Assembly: GCA_050084985.1 (NCBI GenBank)
Contig: JBITNC010000001.1
Location: 110,236,001-110,300,000, forward strand
DNA length: 64,000 bases
DNA from: Nageia nagi
Lineage: Eukaryota; Pinophyta
Reading direction: 5' to 3'
Shown here: positions 1 through 12,305 of the stretch, one piece after another
Position numbering within the stretch: the stretch's first letter is position 1
Layout of the letters: each line of letters opens with the position of its first letter
Position numbers and translations under genes: made by a program
Notes under the pieces: model-generated
What the model saw: the letters and a program-made list of their open reading frames with translations, nothing else
Databases searched by the model: none
Told to the model about the DNA's origin: nothing

Positions 1-1900
1 TATCAAATATTCTAATAAACATCATATTAAGAATTTAATCAAATTTATTTCAAAATAAATTCATTAAATTCTAACTAAAGGCATAATGGGGAATATTTGA
101 CTAGTCTCTTTTTTATATCATAATACAATTTGTATGTAAAATTTATTTATTTATTTTTTATCCATGTATCTAAATAAAAAAGAATAACAAAATAAAATCC
201 CACTCCTTTAATTTTTAAAGAAAATAACATGGTAACAATTTGTAAACAAAAGAACCATTATGTCTCTATAAATGGCTCAACACTTCTAACAACTATTAAT
301 TCTATGAAGCTTTACCAAACATTATGATAAACATCATATTAAATATATCAAAATAGAACTACCTTAATAAAAAGAAATTTAAAAGAGTGCACCTTGACTT
401 GAAGAGGAAAAGAGAGACTTCTTTTCTTTATGTAACTCTGCATCAAGCTTGAGAATAACCAAAATAAAATGAAAATAACAAGAGATAGATAGGTAGTTGT
501 TGTTAGTATTTTTTCATTGCTTTACTTCTTTATTTATAGCTAAAGGGGCTCAAATGTATCCAAATGGATATCTCCTCACATCTTCAATAATTTTGGGTTA
601 GGTTTGCTTAAAGTTGGAATGATGGTAATGTCATTTAATACTTTGAAATCTTTTTCATTAGCTGACAAATTAGTGCCAACTCTTATCCACACCTAACACA
701 AAAATACAAAATTAAATAGGTTCATTTATCTATTATTTTTCTAGCTATTAAACATCATATCATACCACAAAGAGACCATAATCTCTATCTAATAGTGTTT
801 TTACTATTAACCCTATGTGGCAATAATATGAACACTCATATTCAACTTTTACCCTATTAAATTTATTTTTCTAACCTTATAATAATTTTCAAATTTAACT
901 AAAGGTATATCCCATTTTTTATTCCATTTCAAAATTTATTTTTTGAAAATATCGAATAAGGGAAAACACATCTTTACCTACAACAGCCACCTCATCTTGT
1001 AGAGTAAGGTTAATCCACATAATTTTGCAAACATATTTTTATCAAAAAAATCAATAATCACAATAATTGATCTACATGCGTATACATAATTTATGATGAT
1101 CATAGGGTGTGTTAGTGAATCAATGCCAATCATTTCCTCCTTTTATCCTTCCATTCCCATCACTAATTCATCTTTGGTCCATAGGGTCTTTAGGTTGCTT
1201 TTCCACTCTATGATCTATGTCAAAACATATCTAAGTCAGCATCAAATTGTTACAATGATACATATTCACATATCAAACTTGTCATTGCCATATTATTATG
1301 CAAACATAATTAATTCAAATCCTCAATGGTACTCAAGGTCAAACAATGTCTTAAGGTGGGTCATGGTAGGACTAGTTTTATAGTTTCATTGATAATTAGG
1401 CTATGAGTGATAAAATTAGGATCAAGATTAGGAATATAAGAATAAGATAAAGTAAAAATATAAGAGAACTTTTTTAATAGTAGGCATTACCTTTCCTATT
1501 CTTTCAAGGTTAACCAAGCTTTTATGTTGATCAACTATAGATCCTCTTAGGTATTGATGTTTACTTTTACTATTTCTTTACTAAGATAGGATATTTCATT
1601 ACTGAGTTGGGGAAGAATAAGCAATTCCCCTATTACTACATATAAACTTATTCATAAAAGATAGGAATAATGGAGTGATGGTGCTATGATCGTAACACTA
1701 TCACCCTATTAAAGGACAATATGACTAATTATGAAAGATAGATTACCTAGACTTATGACTGACTTGATGAAAAATGAATGAAAAATAAAGAGAAAGGGTA
1801 AGGGTCTAACCTGTAATGTTTTCATCACCAATGCAAACCTCCTCATCAAAATAAACCTAATGTTGCATGAACCAACCTACTATCCTCTTTTCATTAGATT
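1..1900. other. AT-rich intergenic DNA, no recognisable gene
   Basis: I see no coding signal I can assign here. The longest open frame (1093-1383, plus strand, 96 codons) has no motif I recognise and is probably a chance frame in AT-rich DNA. A short sequence around ATAAACATCATATTA occurs near both 16 and 325, which could be the remnant of a direct repeat. The stretch may continue the pol part of the minus-strand gypsy relic that lies next to it, but I cannot show this. Confidence 0.5.
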
Positions 1901-2479
1901 TGGGTAACTCACTCCATGCACCCATCTTCTCAAGGATATCATCATCATTCCTAAAGATATCCACTCAAACTAAAGCCATATGAGGTAAAAATGGATCTAC
2001 TTAGTAAGCATGTAAGTCCTCTATTGGATCATACATCATGCTACAATGCAACTATTCATCAAATATATCTTTGATGTAACCTTGATCATTGCTATCAACA
2101 TGTTAAATGATTGGAATTGATCAAAATGAGATAGGTGTAGCCTCATCAAATCTAACACCTATTGTTCTCTTATGGTGACCTTCATTAATAATATACTCTT
2201 TAATACCCTACTCATTCTTACCTAAACCTTTTCTCTTGTATTGATATTTATCCATATATTCATTAGCAAAATCTTAATCAATACTACTAAAATACATACC
2301 TAACTTGGCAATTTTGGTGAAATGGAAGCTATATATTCATTTTTAAATGCATTTTTTCTTCATGTTATTGATAGAGAACATTGATATCTTCAAAAATATC
2401 ATCAATTTGCTTAGGAAAAAAGCATTGATGCTTATTTGTTTCCTCCTTAAAGTAGAAGCACTACATTTCTAAGGTAAAA

Positions 2480-3130
2480 AGAGATCATCCAAGTTCCTTG
2501 AAATTCTCCCATATATCGATCTATAGTATTTTATATACTCCAAGGATTACCTTTTGTAGATGTTGGTGATAGGTGTTGGTACATATTCCTCATTTTTGAA
2601 AAAATTATGAGGAATCCAAAATATCTTAGCTACTTGACATACATCTGTGGGATTGATCTTTGCATGAATAGTAACTTATTTATCTTTGTGTATAAATTTA
2701 ATTGATCGATGCAATGTGGAAGTAACAACCCTAATCTTATGTATTCATAATCTACCAAGCAATAAGTTATATGGCAATTTCACTTGAAAAATATAAATTG
2801 AAGGAAAATATTTTTACAAAAATTCAACTAAACATATCTTGATATTTGAACTAGTATCAATCAAATCTTTTTAATAGGAATACCATCATTGTTAACATGA
2901 ATATAGAGTCATAGATTCTTCTAAATAAAATCTTCACTAGGTAATTCACTCTCTTTAAAGGAAAGAATGTTTTAAACTAAATTAGTATCAAGATTAACTA
3001 CTAATTCCATAAATTTAGCAACATGTATGTCTTTATCAACTTTAATTTTCTTCAATGCATCAAATAAAGTATTTCTATGATCAATTGATAATTATCAAAG
3101 TTTGAAAATACTTATCTTGGCATGACTTAC
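2480..3130 (-). pseudogene. Ty3/gypsy aspartic-protease region relic
   Basis: Translated on the minus strand in broken frames, this stretch gives a protease-region pattern of plant Ty3/gypsy elements: a conserved-looking 'SFKESELPSEDF' segment near 2940-2970, followed by 'LYIHVNNDGIPIKK', which is where the substrate-binding strand and the Asp-Thr/Ser-Gly loop would be expected. The catalytic loop itself is not recognisable. A 'GNPW' segment near 2540 may be the eroded LLGRPW end of the domain. It lies downstream of the gag relic at 3480-4444 on the same strand, in the expected gag-protease order. It has several frameshifts and stops and cannot be functional. Lineage is uncertain; the shape suggests a Tat- or Athila-like element. 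Confidence 0.45.
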
Positions 3131-3479
3131 CTTCAATTTCTCAAGATGTTATTATGTACCATATTAATGAGGGATCTCCATTTACTTTGTTATACTTAGA
3201 TTGATACTCCCTTAAGGTATTCCTTTCCTAGTAGTGCCATATAGTTCTTAAATGAAAATGAAATTCATTGTGATGGGTTTGACTTCCTTTGAATCAACTA
3301 CATGGGCATCATATTGTATCTTACCATCATCTAATAATTTCTATAATTATTTCCTTAGGATCATATATACATTTGTTCTATGAAATTTAGCCTTATGATG
3401 TTTACAAATTTTGACTTTTTTGTACCAACTAGGTTTATCATCATTAGGATATAACTCTTGCTTTAGATAAAGTTTGATT

Positions 3480-4444
3480 ATTCCCTTTTTGTAAACAATC
3501 CTTGAACATAATGATAGGATCCAAAGGTAACCTATTATTCTTTTTAAAACATTTCCTTGCTTGAATCTTTTGTTACTATTTATATGGGGGTTCTTCTATG
3601 GAATGTACCTATTTATCTTCCTTTTTTTGATGTATACCTCCCTTAGTTTCCTTATTAAAACTTTTGTATTTCAAGTCACCCCTATCAACTAAGCACGTCC
3701 ATTTTTGGGTAAGCCTATGCATAATTTTTATAAATGATAGTATCATGTAATCTAATGATATTGCCTTCAATTTAGGATGGATATTATGTAAAAACATTGA
3801 TGTAACATGAGACTCAAGTAAGGTTTTAGGAATCATGTTCCATATCTTTTGAAATATTTAGGCAAATTTATCAAATCTCTCATTTTGTTCTTAGATAGAA
3901 CTAACTAAATCTAAAACTATTATTTATCTAGGAGCATAATATTTGAAATGGATATAAAATTTTGAGATAAGTTATACATATTAATTAGTAAATTTAGAAG
4001 GTAAAGAGAAGTATCAATTAAGTACATCACCTCTAAATGTAGTAGGGAAGTATTTAGCCATAAAGTTATCATTCATCCCAAACTTCAATTTGAATTTTAT
4101 TTTGAAAGCCTTGATATGAGCCAAAGGATCTCCCTCACAATTATATGTATCAAAAATATGTTCTAGTTTTAAATTGTATGTTGGTGAATCTCATCACATA
4201 GTAGATTCAAATCCCTAGATATGGGTAGAGCACCTCTAATGGATTAATTATTTCCCCTAATATTAGAGGCTTCACTTCTCTCTTCATTTCCATATAGCAT
4301 CTTCTTTGAAATAGCTTTGGTGGCATCATAAAAGCTATTAAAAATAAAAAGAAACTTAGTATATTCAATTTCTAAAATACTTGAATGAAATATTAATCCT
4401 ATCCAAAATCCTAAGATTTTAGTATAGCTAGTGAAGGATAACAT
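3480..4444 (-). pseudogene. Ty3/gypsy gag relic
   Basis: The minus-strand translation runs from a possible start at 4444 through several stops and reads like the Retrotrans_gag family: a 'CEGDPLAHIKAFK' segment near 4100-4140, then 'AKYFPTTFRGDVLN' and 'YFSLPSKF' (about 3980-4060), the usual order of the capsid core. The last part (3609-3836) is open for 75 codons and is lysine-rich near its end. Gag forms the particle that packages element RNA. The relic sits upstream of protease remains at 2480-3130 on the same strand. I found no LTR for it, so it is probably a truncated copy. The family assignment is by pattern and moderate in certainty. Confidence 0.55.
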
Positions 4445-5567
4445 GATGTATCAAAAATAAGTTAGGTTCACCAATTATTTTAATCTAAATAATAATAATT
4501 AGGGTTATTTATATAATATTAATTTAACCAATTTACTATGAAATAATAAGAAATTGATGACACAAAAGGTGACAATGACCTAATTAAACTTGACCTATCA
4601 AAACTAGATTTACAAAAGATACAAACTTGTACTTTATCTATGATAATGAATAAAGGTTAAATCTAATCGAAAGAGGATGAATGATGAGCTTATTTGGAAG
4701 ATGAGGCTAGGAATTCATCTTTAACATAATGTTGATGCTCAAAACCTAATGAAACTATGTGATTATCATTTTACAATACCTTACCCTTTCTTTCGATGTC
4801 ATCATCATATATTTGATGCACAAAATCTTACTCACAAGTGGATGAAAGATCATAGGAATGTAAAGCTCAAAGTATAACAAAATCTAGAGATGATAGGTGG
4901 CATTAAGAAATAGTAGTCAAGAATGACATAAGTATATTACCACTTATCAAGGATTAGATATCATATCATATCACATCATATATTTGATCATGTATAACCC
5001 CTCCATCTTTATAAGAAACAAGTCTAGTGCTAAGACTCATCCTTAGGCTTATTGTGATGTTGAGTTGACCTATTACCATAGAACATAAAGGTAGATGAGA
5101 GTGCACATAGAAAAGAGCATTTATTTGATAAATTATTTCAATGATCTAAAAGGGGTATTTTAATTAAATTAAAATTTATTTTTATATGTTAACAATAGTA
5201 ACCATAATAACAACCATTTTCATAGCAGCAACAATGACCACAACAACAAGAAGAAGGTATTTAATGTCATCATCATTCATGTCATATGTGGTAATATAGG
5301 ATTGTGAAATGTTAAATATTTTTATCATATTTCTAATATTTATTTCATAGAGGAATTACATGATATAACTTAATGTATAATGAGAGAACAAAAGTTTAGG
5401 CAAATAGCCTTAGTTCACTGACACCACCAAGTGGTAACACTAGATAGCAATACACCTTAATCTCTCATTATTGATATTCCAAGTCTATCTCTAGAAAGGA
5501 TCTCACTTGCTTCATGTAGAAACACTTTGTGTGAGCTACCACTAGATGAGGACTTTTTCTACAAGGT
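4445..5567. other. AT-rich DNA without recognisable gene
   Basis: No domain, RNA gene or repeat was recognised. The stretch lies upstream of the minus-strand gag relic, where that element's leader or 5' LTR would be expected, but I found no matching second LTR. A CATCAT-rich tract occurs near 4965-4980. Confidence 0.4.
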
Positions 5568-6576
5568 ATGGCTCCATTGACCTACAATCTAGTTAATGTT
5601 CTTCAAAGTCATGAAATTCCAATGGTGGAAGTTACTTCTATTAATATTGGTAGTACTCCTACTTCAAGTGGTCATCCTTTAATAGAGGATGAACATTTAT
5701 TTTCTAAATTAACTATTTTAACAATAGTTAATTTGGAAGAAATAGTAAAAAAATTAGTGTTGAAGGATATTTTGGTAGAAAAGATGTGGAAAATTCAAAC
5801 TAAAGTTTTATTTAAAAAGATTTTAACTCAATTTCCCAAATTTGGTAGGAGAGAACACTTTTTTCTTTAATTTAAAATGAATGTAAAAAGCTATATATTT
5901 TATTTAAGAAGGCCATTTTAGGTAAAGTCAAAATCACCACTTTATCAAGAGATAATGACTTAGACCTTATCCTTAACAAGTTGGAAAATCTATATGCCAA
6001 AGCTCAAGTGTACTTTAATCAATGAAGTGTTGAAAAAGAAAAAGTTGAAACAATAGAGGTAGTAAAAGAAAGTACAAAGGTATTATATATTTGTTATATA
6101 TTATTCATGATAATATATATGAATTATTATTTGAAAAACATTTCACTAACATAGCCAATATTTATTTTGTACTACAATTATGATTATTTATACAAGCAGG
6201 TGAATAATTATTTCATACAACTCAAAAAAGGCTCAAAAATGCATCCAACTAGTTATTGGCCTAAATGAAAGAGTCAAGCAGAATATCAAGGATAAAAACA
6301 TACTTAAAAGAATCATAAAGGAAAATGGCATGGGATATTAAATTTTGTATAAGAAAAAGATTTCTAAAATGCCAACTAATAGTGATGTTGAAGATATAAC
6401 TACAATAGAAAACTTATTGTTGTCTGATCTTGAATTAGCTTTTGAGGGTGTTACAAGAGCTCCTTAATTGCAAGGGATAAGAAAAATGAATCCTGTAGAG
6501 TAAGATAAGGAAACAATAATGTTCTAGGGTGGAAAAGGCCAAGAAACCTCAATTGATATTATAGAATATGCAAATT
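5568..6576 (+). pseudogene. Unidentified coding-like relic
   Basis: An open frame of 100 codons (5568-5870) starts with MAPLTYN and is followed, across stops and frame changes, by further segments with protein-like composition: a 'LDLILNKLENLYAKAQVYF' segment near 5950-6020, a 'VIGLNERVKQNIKDKN' segment near 6250-6300, and a 'DVEDITTIENLLLSDLELAFEG' region near 6380-6450. The acidic and amphipathic character suggests a once-expressed protein, but I do not recognise the family. It is followed by a 62-bp tandem duplication. It could be a transposon accessory gene or a host pseudogene. Confidence 0.25.
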
Positions 6577-6698
6577 AAATTTGATCTATTTTTAATATGA
6601 AAATTGTAGTTTTTTTGTTTATAAAAATGAATATGTTTAAATTTGATGTATTTTTGAGTTGAAAATTGTAGTTTTTTTTGTATATCAAAATGAATAGT
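6577..6698. repeat. 62-bp direct tandem duplication
   Basis: Two head-to-tail units of about 62 bp each begin with AAATTTGAT and contain GAAAATTGTAGTTTTTTT followed by an AAAATGAAT end. They start at 6577 and 6639 and differ by only a few bases. The position just after the coding-like relic suggests a duplicated 3' UTR segment. Confidence 0.7.
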
Positions 6699-7142
6699 AT
6701 TTTAAAAGTAGTATGTTATAATGGTAAACATTTTCAATACAATGGATGTTTATTAGTTATTTATAGAAATCATTCCTAAATAATGTGCTTTTCTATTTTT
6801 ATTAACATGTTTTCATATTGTATACTCAATTATTTTAAAATAAAGTATGGTAAAAGATAGGCTTATGCATATGTAAGATGTAATATTCTTTATGCAGACA
6901 CATGTATGCATACAAAAGAATAATATATGCATAACAAAGATGATCATATTCATAATGCAAATACTCATCTTGGACATGTAGACAAGTATCTTGATTAAAA
7001 AGATGCACATATACATTATGCAAACCTCTACATAATGTAGACATATGTTTTTATAATGTGAATGCTTGTCTATGTTGATCCAAATTAGATCATGTAAGGT
7101 TGTCTTTTCAAAAGTACTACTCAATCTAGAGGTATTTATGCT
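6699..7142. other. AT-rich flank of element G1
   Basis: A low-complexity stretch rich in short TATGCA/CATGTA-type words between about 6860 and 7050. The overlapping minus-strand open frames here (6813-7163) look like by-products of this composition. No gene was recognised. Confidence 0.4.
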
Positions 7143-7810
7143 TGGAGATAGACTGAAGATCAAAATTTAGAGTTGATCAATATTTAGTTTTAGGTTACTA
7201 GTGACATGCAAATATCTAAAACCAGGTCACTACTAGGATAGAATTTGGTGAGTCAATAGTAGGAGTCAAAGGGACATTGATCTATTGGGAAGAGGAACTA
7301 TTTCAACTTCCTTAACCAATGTCAAAAAGGCATTTCTAAGGTGATTAAAGGCTTACTAAAGAGCATGCCATCCCCTTGAATTCTCAATGAATGGGAGTTT
7401 AAGAGTTTGGGTTTTAGAATTATAATAGTTTTAAGGAAGACCAAGAGTCATTCTAGATTTGTTGTAGTTTTGAGATTATTACTTCTTGCTATAGGAGATT
7501 ATAGTAATTGTAGGAGATTGTATTGCCATTATGTTGATGGTATTTCTCTATGCATGTAATATTGTAATGTCCATAAATAATGGAAAGATAAGGTTTCAAT
7601 TCCATGTTGGATTAGCCCACATTGGATGAACCAAGGTAAAATCATTATATTGATTTTGTTGCATGTTTAAGATTACTATTTTATGATTCACATTGTACAA
7701 CTTTCAAATTTATATATAATTTTGTATGATCTCATAATGGTTAACTATATTTATTAAAATTTGTAAGTGAGGATTCAAGTATGCTATAAGCATCCAATGA
7801 TTATGAATCA
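7143..7810 (+). repeat. 5' LTR of G1
   Basis: The sequence matches 12292-12952 along its full length, including shared tracts such as AGGAGTCAAAGGGA and GTGAGGATNCNAGTATGCTATAAGC. It would hold the element's promoter and polyadenylation signals. The left boundary is where homology becomes clear, at TGGAGATAGA. The right boundary is placed at ATCA, 2 bp before the PBS. Confidence 0.85.
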
Positions 7811-7812
7811 CA

Positions 7813-7824
7813 TGGTATTAGAGC
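7813..7824 (+). promoter_or_regulatory. tRNA-iMet-type primer-binding site of G1
   Basis: TGGTATTAGAGC differs by one C-to-T change from the plant initiator-tRNA-Met PBS, TGGTATCAGAGC. It lies 2 bp after the 5' LTR, the standard place for priming minus-strand cDNA. Confidence 0.85.
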
Positions 7825-7885
7825 TTATGCTACTAAAATTAGGGGCTAGAATTTTAGGAATTCCACACAACCAAGAACATGAAAT

Positions 7886-8860
7886 TTGATATTTGAGAAG
7901 AGATATCAAAGACCAAAATTGATTCTAGAGGATCCTAATATTGGTCATAAAGGTAGAGCAACCATAATAGATAATGCAAAGGAGCAACAGTTTCCTATAT
8001 GTATCATGATGGATGCTAATTTTGAAAGGAGGTTTTCATCAATGGAGAGTTATTTGGCTAGGTTGGCTAAGTTGTTGGCTACTAGAGTAAATGCAAATGT
8101 TAGTAAGAGATATCATGATGTAGTTGGGATACCCAATTCATCATCTTCATCAAATAGAGTTCCATTCAAGGTGGAAGCCAAAGTGGACATTTCTAGTTTT
8201 GGAGGAGAGGTTAATGCGGAAGAGGTGAACAATTGGTTGAAATAATTGGAGGTTTATTTCCAAATTCATGGTGTTGTAAATGATGTTGATAAAATCTCTT
8301 TTTCTAGATTAAAGATGAGTGGACATGCTTTAGTTTGGTGCAAAATCTATGTAGAAACTCTTAATCATACACACTTATATGAAATATCTTCTAGTAATGA
8401 ATTTAAGGAGTTATTAAGAGATTAATTCTATCCACTAAAACATCCTAATAAATAATTGATGAAATGAAAATTATTTAGATAAAAAAGGGGGGGAAATCTT
8501 CAAGAATACATTATGGAATTTAAGAAAAAAGCTATTTTTCTTAGGGTTTCACTAAAAGATGCTCAAATTCTAATGAAGTACATTGGAGGTTTACATAGTT
8601 ATTTGCAAAACATGACTATGTTGTTTAATTCTACTAATATTGATCATGTGTGTGTGCAAGCATAATACTTAGAGGAGTATGGTAAAGTAAGGCTTTTAAT
8701 TCAAGGGGAGAACAAGAGAAAGGTAAATCTCAAGACAAACACAAAGGTAAGCAAAAACTAAGACCACTAATATTTCAAAGAAAAAAGCTAATGGTAGACA
8801 TTGTGATAAACATGGTCATATTGATGATAAATGTTGGAAATTACATCCAAAATTATATCC
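7886..8860 (+). pseudogene. G1 gag with zinc knuckle
   Basis: Gag forms the capsid and binds element RNA. The first part is open for 119 codons (7886-8245), and the capsid-type pattern continues past stops: 'EEVNNWLK' then 'LEVYFQIHGV' (about 8220-8275), 'FSRLKMSGHALVWC' (8300-8345) and 'LQEYIMEFKKKA' (8500-8535). Near 8796-8850 comes a nucleocapsid-like motif, CDKHGHIDDKCWKLHP, a CCHC-like knuckle with its first part altered. The open frame as marked starts at a TTG; an ATG at 7879 is out of frame by one base, so a frameshift probably hit the N-terminus. At least five in-frame stops show it is dead. Confidence 0.75.
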
Positions 8861-9029
8861 ATATAAGCATAAGAATAAGGAGAAGACTAATGATATGGTT
8901 CTTAGATGTGATGATATTGAAGATAGTTTAGATGTTGATGAGAAGATAATTTTTTCAACCATTCAAAAGATTTAAGAACCTCAAGATATTGAAGAATAAA
9001 GGATTCAATTATTCCAACACAAAATCCAA

Positions 9030-9345
9030 ATCAAAAAAACCAAAGTAGATTGCATTGTTGATCTAGGTTCTCAAGAAAATTTAATTTCAAAGAATATGGT
9101 AAGTAATTTGAGATTAGAAACATTCAACCATCCAAATCTGTATCCTTTGGGTTGGGTGTATTGCAATTCTAGTTTGCAAGTCACTAAATAATGTAAGTTA
9201 AAATTTGCTATTTGTACAAAGTACATTAATGAAGTTATGGTTGATGTTATTCCTTTAGATATTTGTGGTGTTATTTTTGGTAACTATTATATGTGGGATA
9301 GAGATGAATAAATTATAATTGGTGAAAGATAGAAATATGTTTCTA
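9030..9345 (+). pseudogene. G1 aspartic protease
   Basis: This is the retropepsin domain that would cut the polyprotein. The segment VDCIVDLGSQENLIS near 9046-9090 corresponds to the catalytic loop usually read D-S/T-G-S-x-x-N-F-I-S; here the second position is Leu. 'MVDVIPLDICGVIFGNYYM' further on matches the C-terminal flap-to-end region, normally ending in LLG.PW. A stop follows at about 9309. It links gag and RT in the order gag-PR-RT. Confidence 0.65.
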
Positions 9346-9697
9346 GCTAGTGCACATAAAAGTAGGAAAAAGCTATCTTTGATCACTACCAATCAGGTAA
9401 AATGTCTTATAAATGCTTCTACAAATATTTTTCTGATCAAACTTGAGTGAGGTTAATCTCATGCTATCAATGATATACAATACTAATTTCAAGTTATCGA
9501 TGGTGTGTAAAAGAAAGGAACAAATGCAAGATTTGGTTTGGGATTTTACTAACTTGTTTTTAGAGCCATAAGGATTACCTCCTATGTAGGATATACAACA
9601 TGATATTCATTTATTACTTGATGCTTCATTTCCCAATATAACTTTGTATCAAAAATCAATTTTATAGCAAGGGGAGATAAGAAGGCAAATTTAGGAG

Positions 9698-10444
9698 TTG
9701 GTTGATCAAGGAGTGATCATACCAAGTACATCTCCATGTGGATCACCTATTTTTTTGGTTCCTAAGAAGGATCAAACATGGATAATGTGCATTGACTATA
9801 GATCATTAAACAAAATCACCATCAAAATTCATTATCCTTTACCTCTAATAGATGATCTTTTGTATCAGTTGCAAGGGGAAAGCTTATTCACTAAATTGGA
9901 CTTAAATAGTGGATATCACCAAGTTATAATCAAGAAAAAGGATATTTGGAAGACTACTTTCAAGAAAATACAAGGCCTATTTGAGTGGCTTGTTTTACCA
10001 TTTGGTTTGTACAATGCACTAGCTAATTTTATAAGGGTAATCAATGATATGCTTCATCCATTTATTGATTCTTTTATTGTTGTATACTTGGATGATATTC
10101 TTATTTATAGTTATACTTGAAAAGAACATGTTGTACACCTTAAAAAAGTGTTTCAAACTTTAAATAGGGAGAATTTCTTATTGAAATATTCAAAATGTGA
10201 GTTTGGAAAAGAGTCTTTGGTGTATTTAGGCCATGTTATTAGTCATGGACAACTTAAGATAGATCCTAGTAAAGTAAGTTCTATAGTATATTGGCCAAGG
10301 CCATGTAATGTAATTGAAGTAAAGAGTTTTTTAGGTGTTATCCAATATTTGAGAAAATTTATTATTGAATTTTCTCATTTTGCTTCACCTTTACATGATA
10401 TAATCGATAAGAGGCAATGTTTTCAATGGAGAAAACAACAGTAA
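9698..10444 (+). pseudogene. G1 reverse transcriptase
   Basis: RNA-dependent DNA polymerase of a Ty3/gypsy element. The segment opens with the usual VDQGVIIPS..SPCGSPIFLVPKKD (fingers), then the catalytic block LFTKLDLNSGYHQ (first Asp near 9899) and YLDDILIY near 10085-10108, carrying the other two catalytic Asp residues. YLGHVISHGQLKIDPSKV and the FLGVIQYLRKFI thumb/connection block follow. One stop separates two open frames (9698-10120 and 10148-10444). The catalytic Asp residues are all present, so this is the best preserved domain of the element, although stops up- and downstream prevent a full polyprotein. Confidence 0.92.
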
Positions 10445-10880
10445 ACATATTTTGATATTTTGAAGAAAATGATTATTAGTGCACCTATACTACCACTTAA
10501 TAATTTGTATAAGCAATTTGAAGTGGAGATTGATGTAAGTGACTATGCCATGGGAGCCATTTTTATGCAAGAAAGCAAACCAATTTGCTATCATTCTAAA
10601 AAGTTTAGTAGGGCTATTTTGAATTATTCTACTTATGATAAGGAAAGGTATGCATTGGTTGAAGCTATTAAAAAGTGGAAATATTACTTAATTGAGAAAG
10701 AAAAAATCATTCATATTGATCATAAACCATTAATGCATTTACAAACTCAATCAAACTTGTAACAAACTAGATACTATAGATGGATGAGTTTTCTACAACA
10801 ATTTCATCTAGTGATCAAGTATAAGAAAGGAACATAGAATGAAATTGTTGACATGCTTTCTAGGCCACTTGTAACTATAG
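10445..10880 (+). pseudogene. G1 RNase H
   Basis: Ribonuclease H removes the RNA strand during reverse transcription. Visible blocks are FEVEIDVSDYAMGAI (first catalytic Asp, near 10525), YSTYDKERYALVEA (catalytic Glu) and HIDHKPLMHLQTQSNL (catalytic Asp region, near 10715-10760), ending with the MLSRPL end block near 10855 (usually ALSR). Frame stops occur at 10442 and 10760. It directly follows the RT thumb in the order normal for Ty3/gypsy. Confidence 0.85.
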
Positions 10881-11066
10881 ATTCCATGCTATCAATGATG
10901 TGTAAAAATATTTTTTGGCTACCAATAGTGTGCATAAATGGTCTAGTAAGTTCCCTCTTAGTGCTGAAATTTCTTCCTCTTCTATTTGAGTTATTTTTAG
11001 AGGCATATGTCTAGGATCTAGACTTCAAAGAAGTGTATAAGAAGTTTTCTTCATCTAGGTCTAAGT

Positions 11067-12178
11067 ATGAGGGTTTGGATGAATTTAATTTACAAAATGG
11101 ACATATTTATCATTTTAATGCATTATGACCTTATAGATAAAAGAATTGGACTAATTAGAGAAGCACATACTTCAAATATTGTAGGATATTTTAGGGTTGG
11201 AAAGAGATTTTACAATTTTCAAAGGTATGGATATTGGCTAAAGATGCAAGATCAAGTTGCCAAGTACATAAGTGGGTGTTTTTTATGTTGTAATAGCAAT
11301 CCAAGTAACATAAAATTGGATTTTTATCAACCACTTCTAGTACCTTCACATCCATGGGAGTATATCTCAATGGATTTTATGGGAGAATTGCCTATGACTA
11401 AGAAGGATCATGACTATTTATTTATTATTATGGATAGATTTAGCAATATGTGTATTTTGATTCCATGTAAAAAGAATATAACAAGATAAGATGCTATAAA
11501 TTTATTCTTTTCTCATGCTTGTGTTCATTTTGGATTGCCTAATTCCATTATTTTAGATAGAGATAATAAATGTTTTGGCAAGTTTTGGACATGTTTGTTG
11601 GAAAAGATGGACACATGGATGAAAAGTAGCACTTTCTTTCATCCTCAAATGGATGGAAAAATCAAGGTGGTGAATAGGATATTAGTTCAACTCTTGAGGG
11701 GTTATTATGGTAAACATCCTAAGTCTTGGGATGAACATCTTGAATATATGCAACATATATACAATAGGACAATTCATTCCTCCATTAATAAGAGTCCTTT
11801 TGAGACTTATTTTGGTTATTTAACACCTTAACCTTTTGATTGTGCGTTTGGATAGCAAAAGGATGAAGAGAATTAACTTGAAAAAGAGGAAAAGCAAGCT
11901 AAAAAAATTATTGAAAAGATTAAGCAAATTCATTTGAAATTCCAAGAGCAACTTGAGACAAGCCAAGCCAAGTACAAGATGAGATATGAAAAGCATAGAG
12001 TTGACCATAAGTTTTATGTGGAAGACCATATTTGGTTGCATATTAATAAAGAAATGTTTTAATGACTAGCTAAAAATTTGAAACCTATAAGGTATGGACC
12101 ATTTGATATTATGGAGCAAGTAAGTAAGAATGCTTTTAGATTGAACCTATCAAAATATATGATCTAAACAATATATGA
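11067..12178 (+). pseudogene. G1 integrase
   Basis: Integrase inserts the cDNA. The N-terminal zinc-binding region reads LIREAHTSNIVGYFRVGKR and later CFLCC: the second His of the HHCC motif (normally GHFG) has become Tyr. The catalytic core shows the first Asp in YISMDFMGELP (about 11370) and the second in IILDRDNKCFG (about 11550). In the block normally read DGQTEVVNR the catalytic Glu is Lys: DGKIKVVNR (about 11650-11675). The C-terminal part keeps the KYKMRYEKHR..HKFYVEDHIWL and KPIRYGPFDIMEQV blocks. Stops at 11488, 11831 and later break it. Loss of Glu alone would abolish activity. Confidence 0.88.
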
Positions 12179-12182
12179 TCTA

Positions 12183-12305
12183 ATCAAGGAGGATTCCATA
12201 TTGCAAAAGAAGGTTTATGCTACAAGAAGAGGTGAGACAGAGCTATGGTTGGTTGGATTAAAAGGAAAAAAGCCTACTAAAGCCAAGTGGATGGAGACAA
12301 ATCAA
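12183..12305 (+). pseudogene. G1 C-terminal chromodomain-like tail
   Basis: After the integrase end the frame reads EDSILQKKVYATRRGETE and LWLVGLKGKKPTKAKWMET. This has the order of a chromoviral tail (I-L-x..TRR..E.WLV.W.G....KA.W), where the domain usually targets integration to histone marks. A Leu stands where the conserved second Trp would be. The last residues run into the 3' LTR (from 12292). Assignment is by pattern only and moderate in certainty. Confidence 0.5.

Noticed and set aside
1093-1383. 96-codon plus-strand open frame
   Set aside because: No motif, no conserved copy in the window, and composition as expected for AT-rich DNA.
6813-7163. Overlapping minus-strand frames of 116 and 69 codons
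   Set aside because: The stretch is made of TATGCA/CATGTA-type words; both frames look like composition effects.
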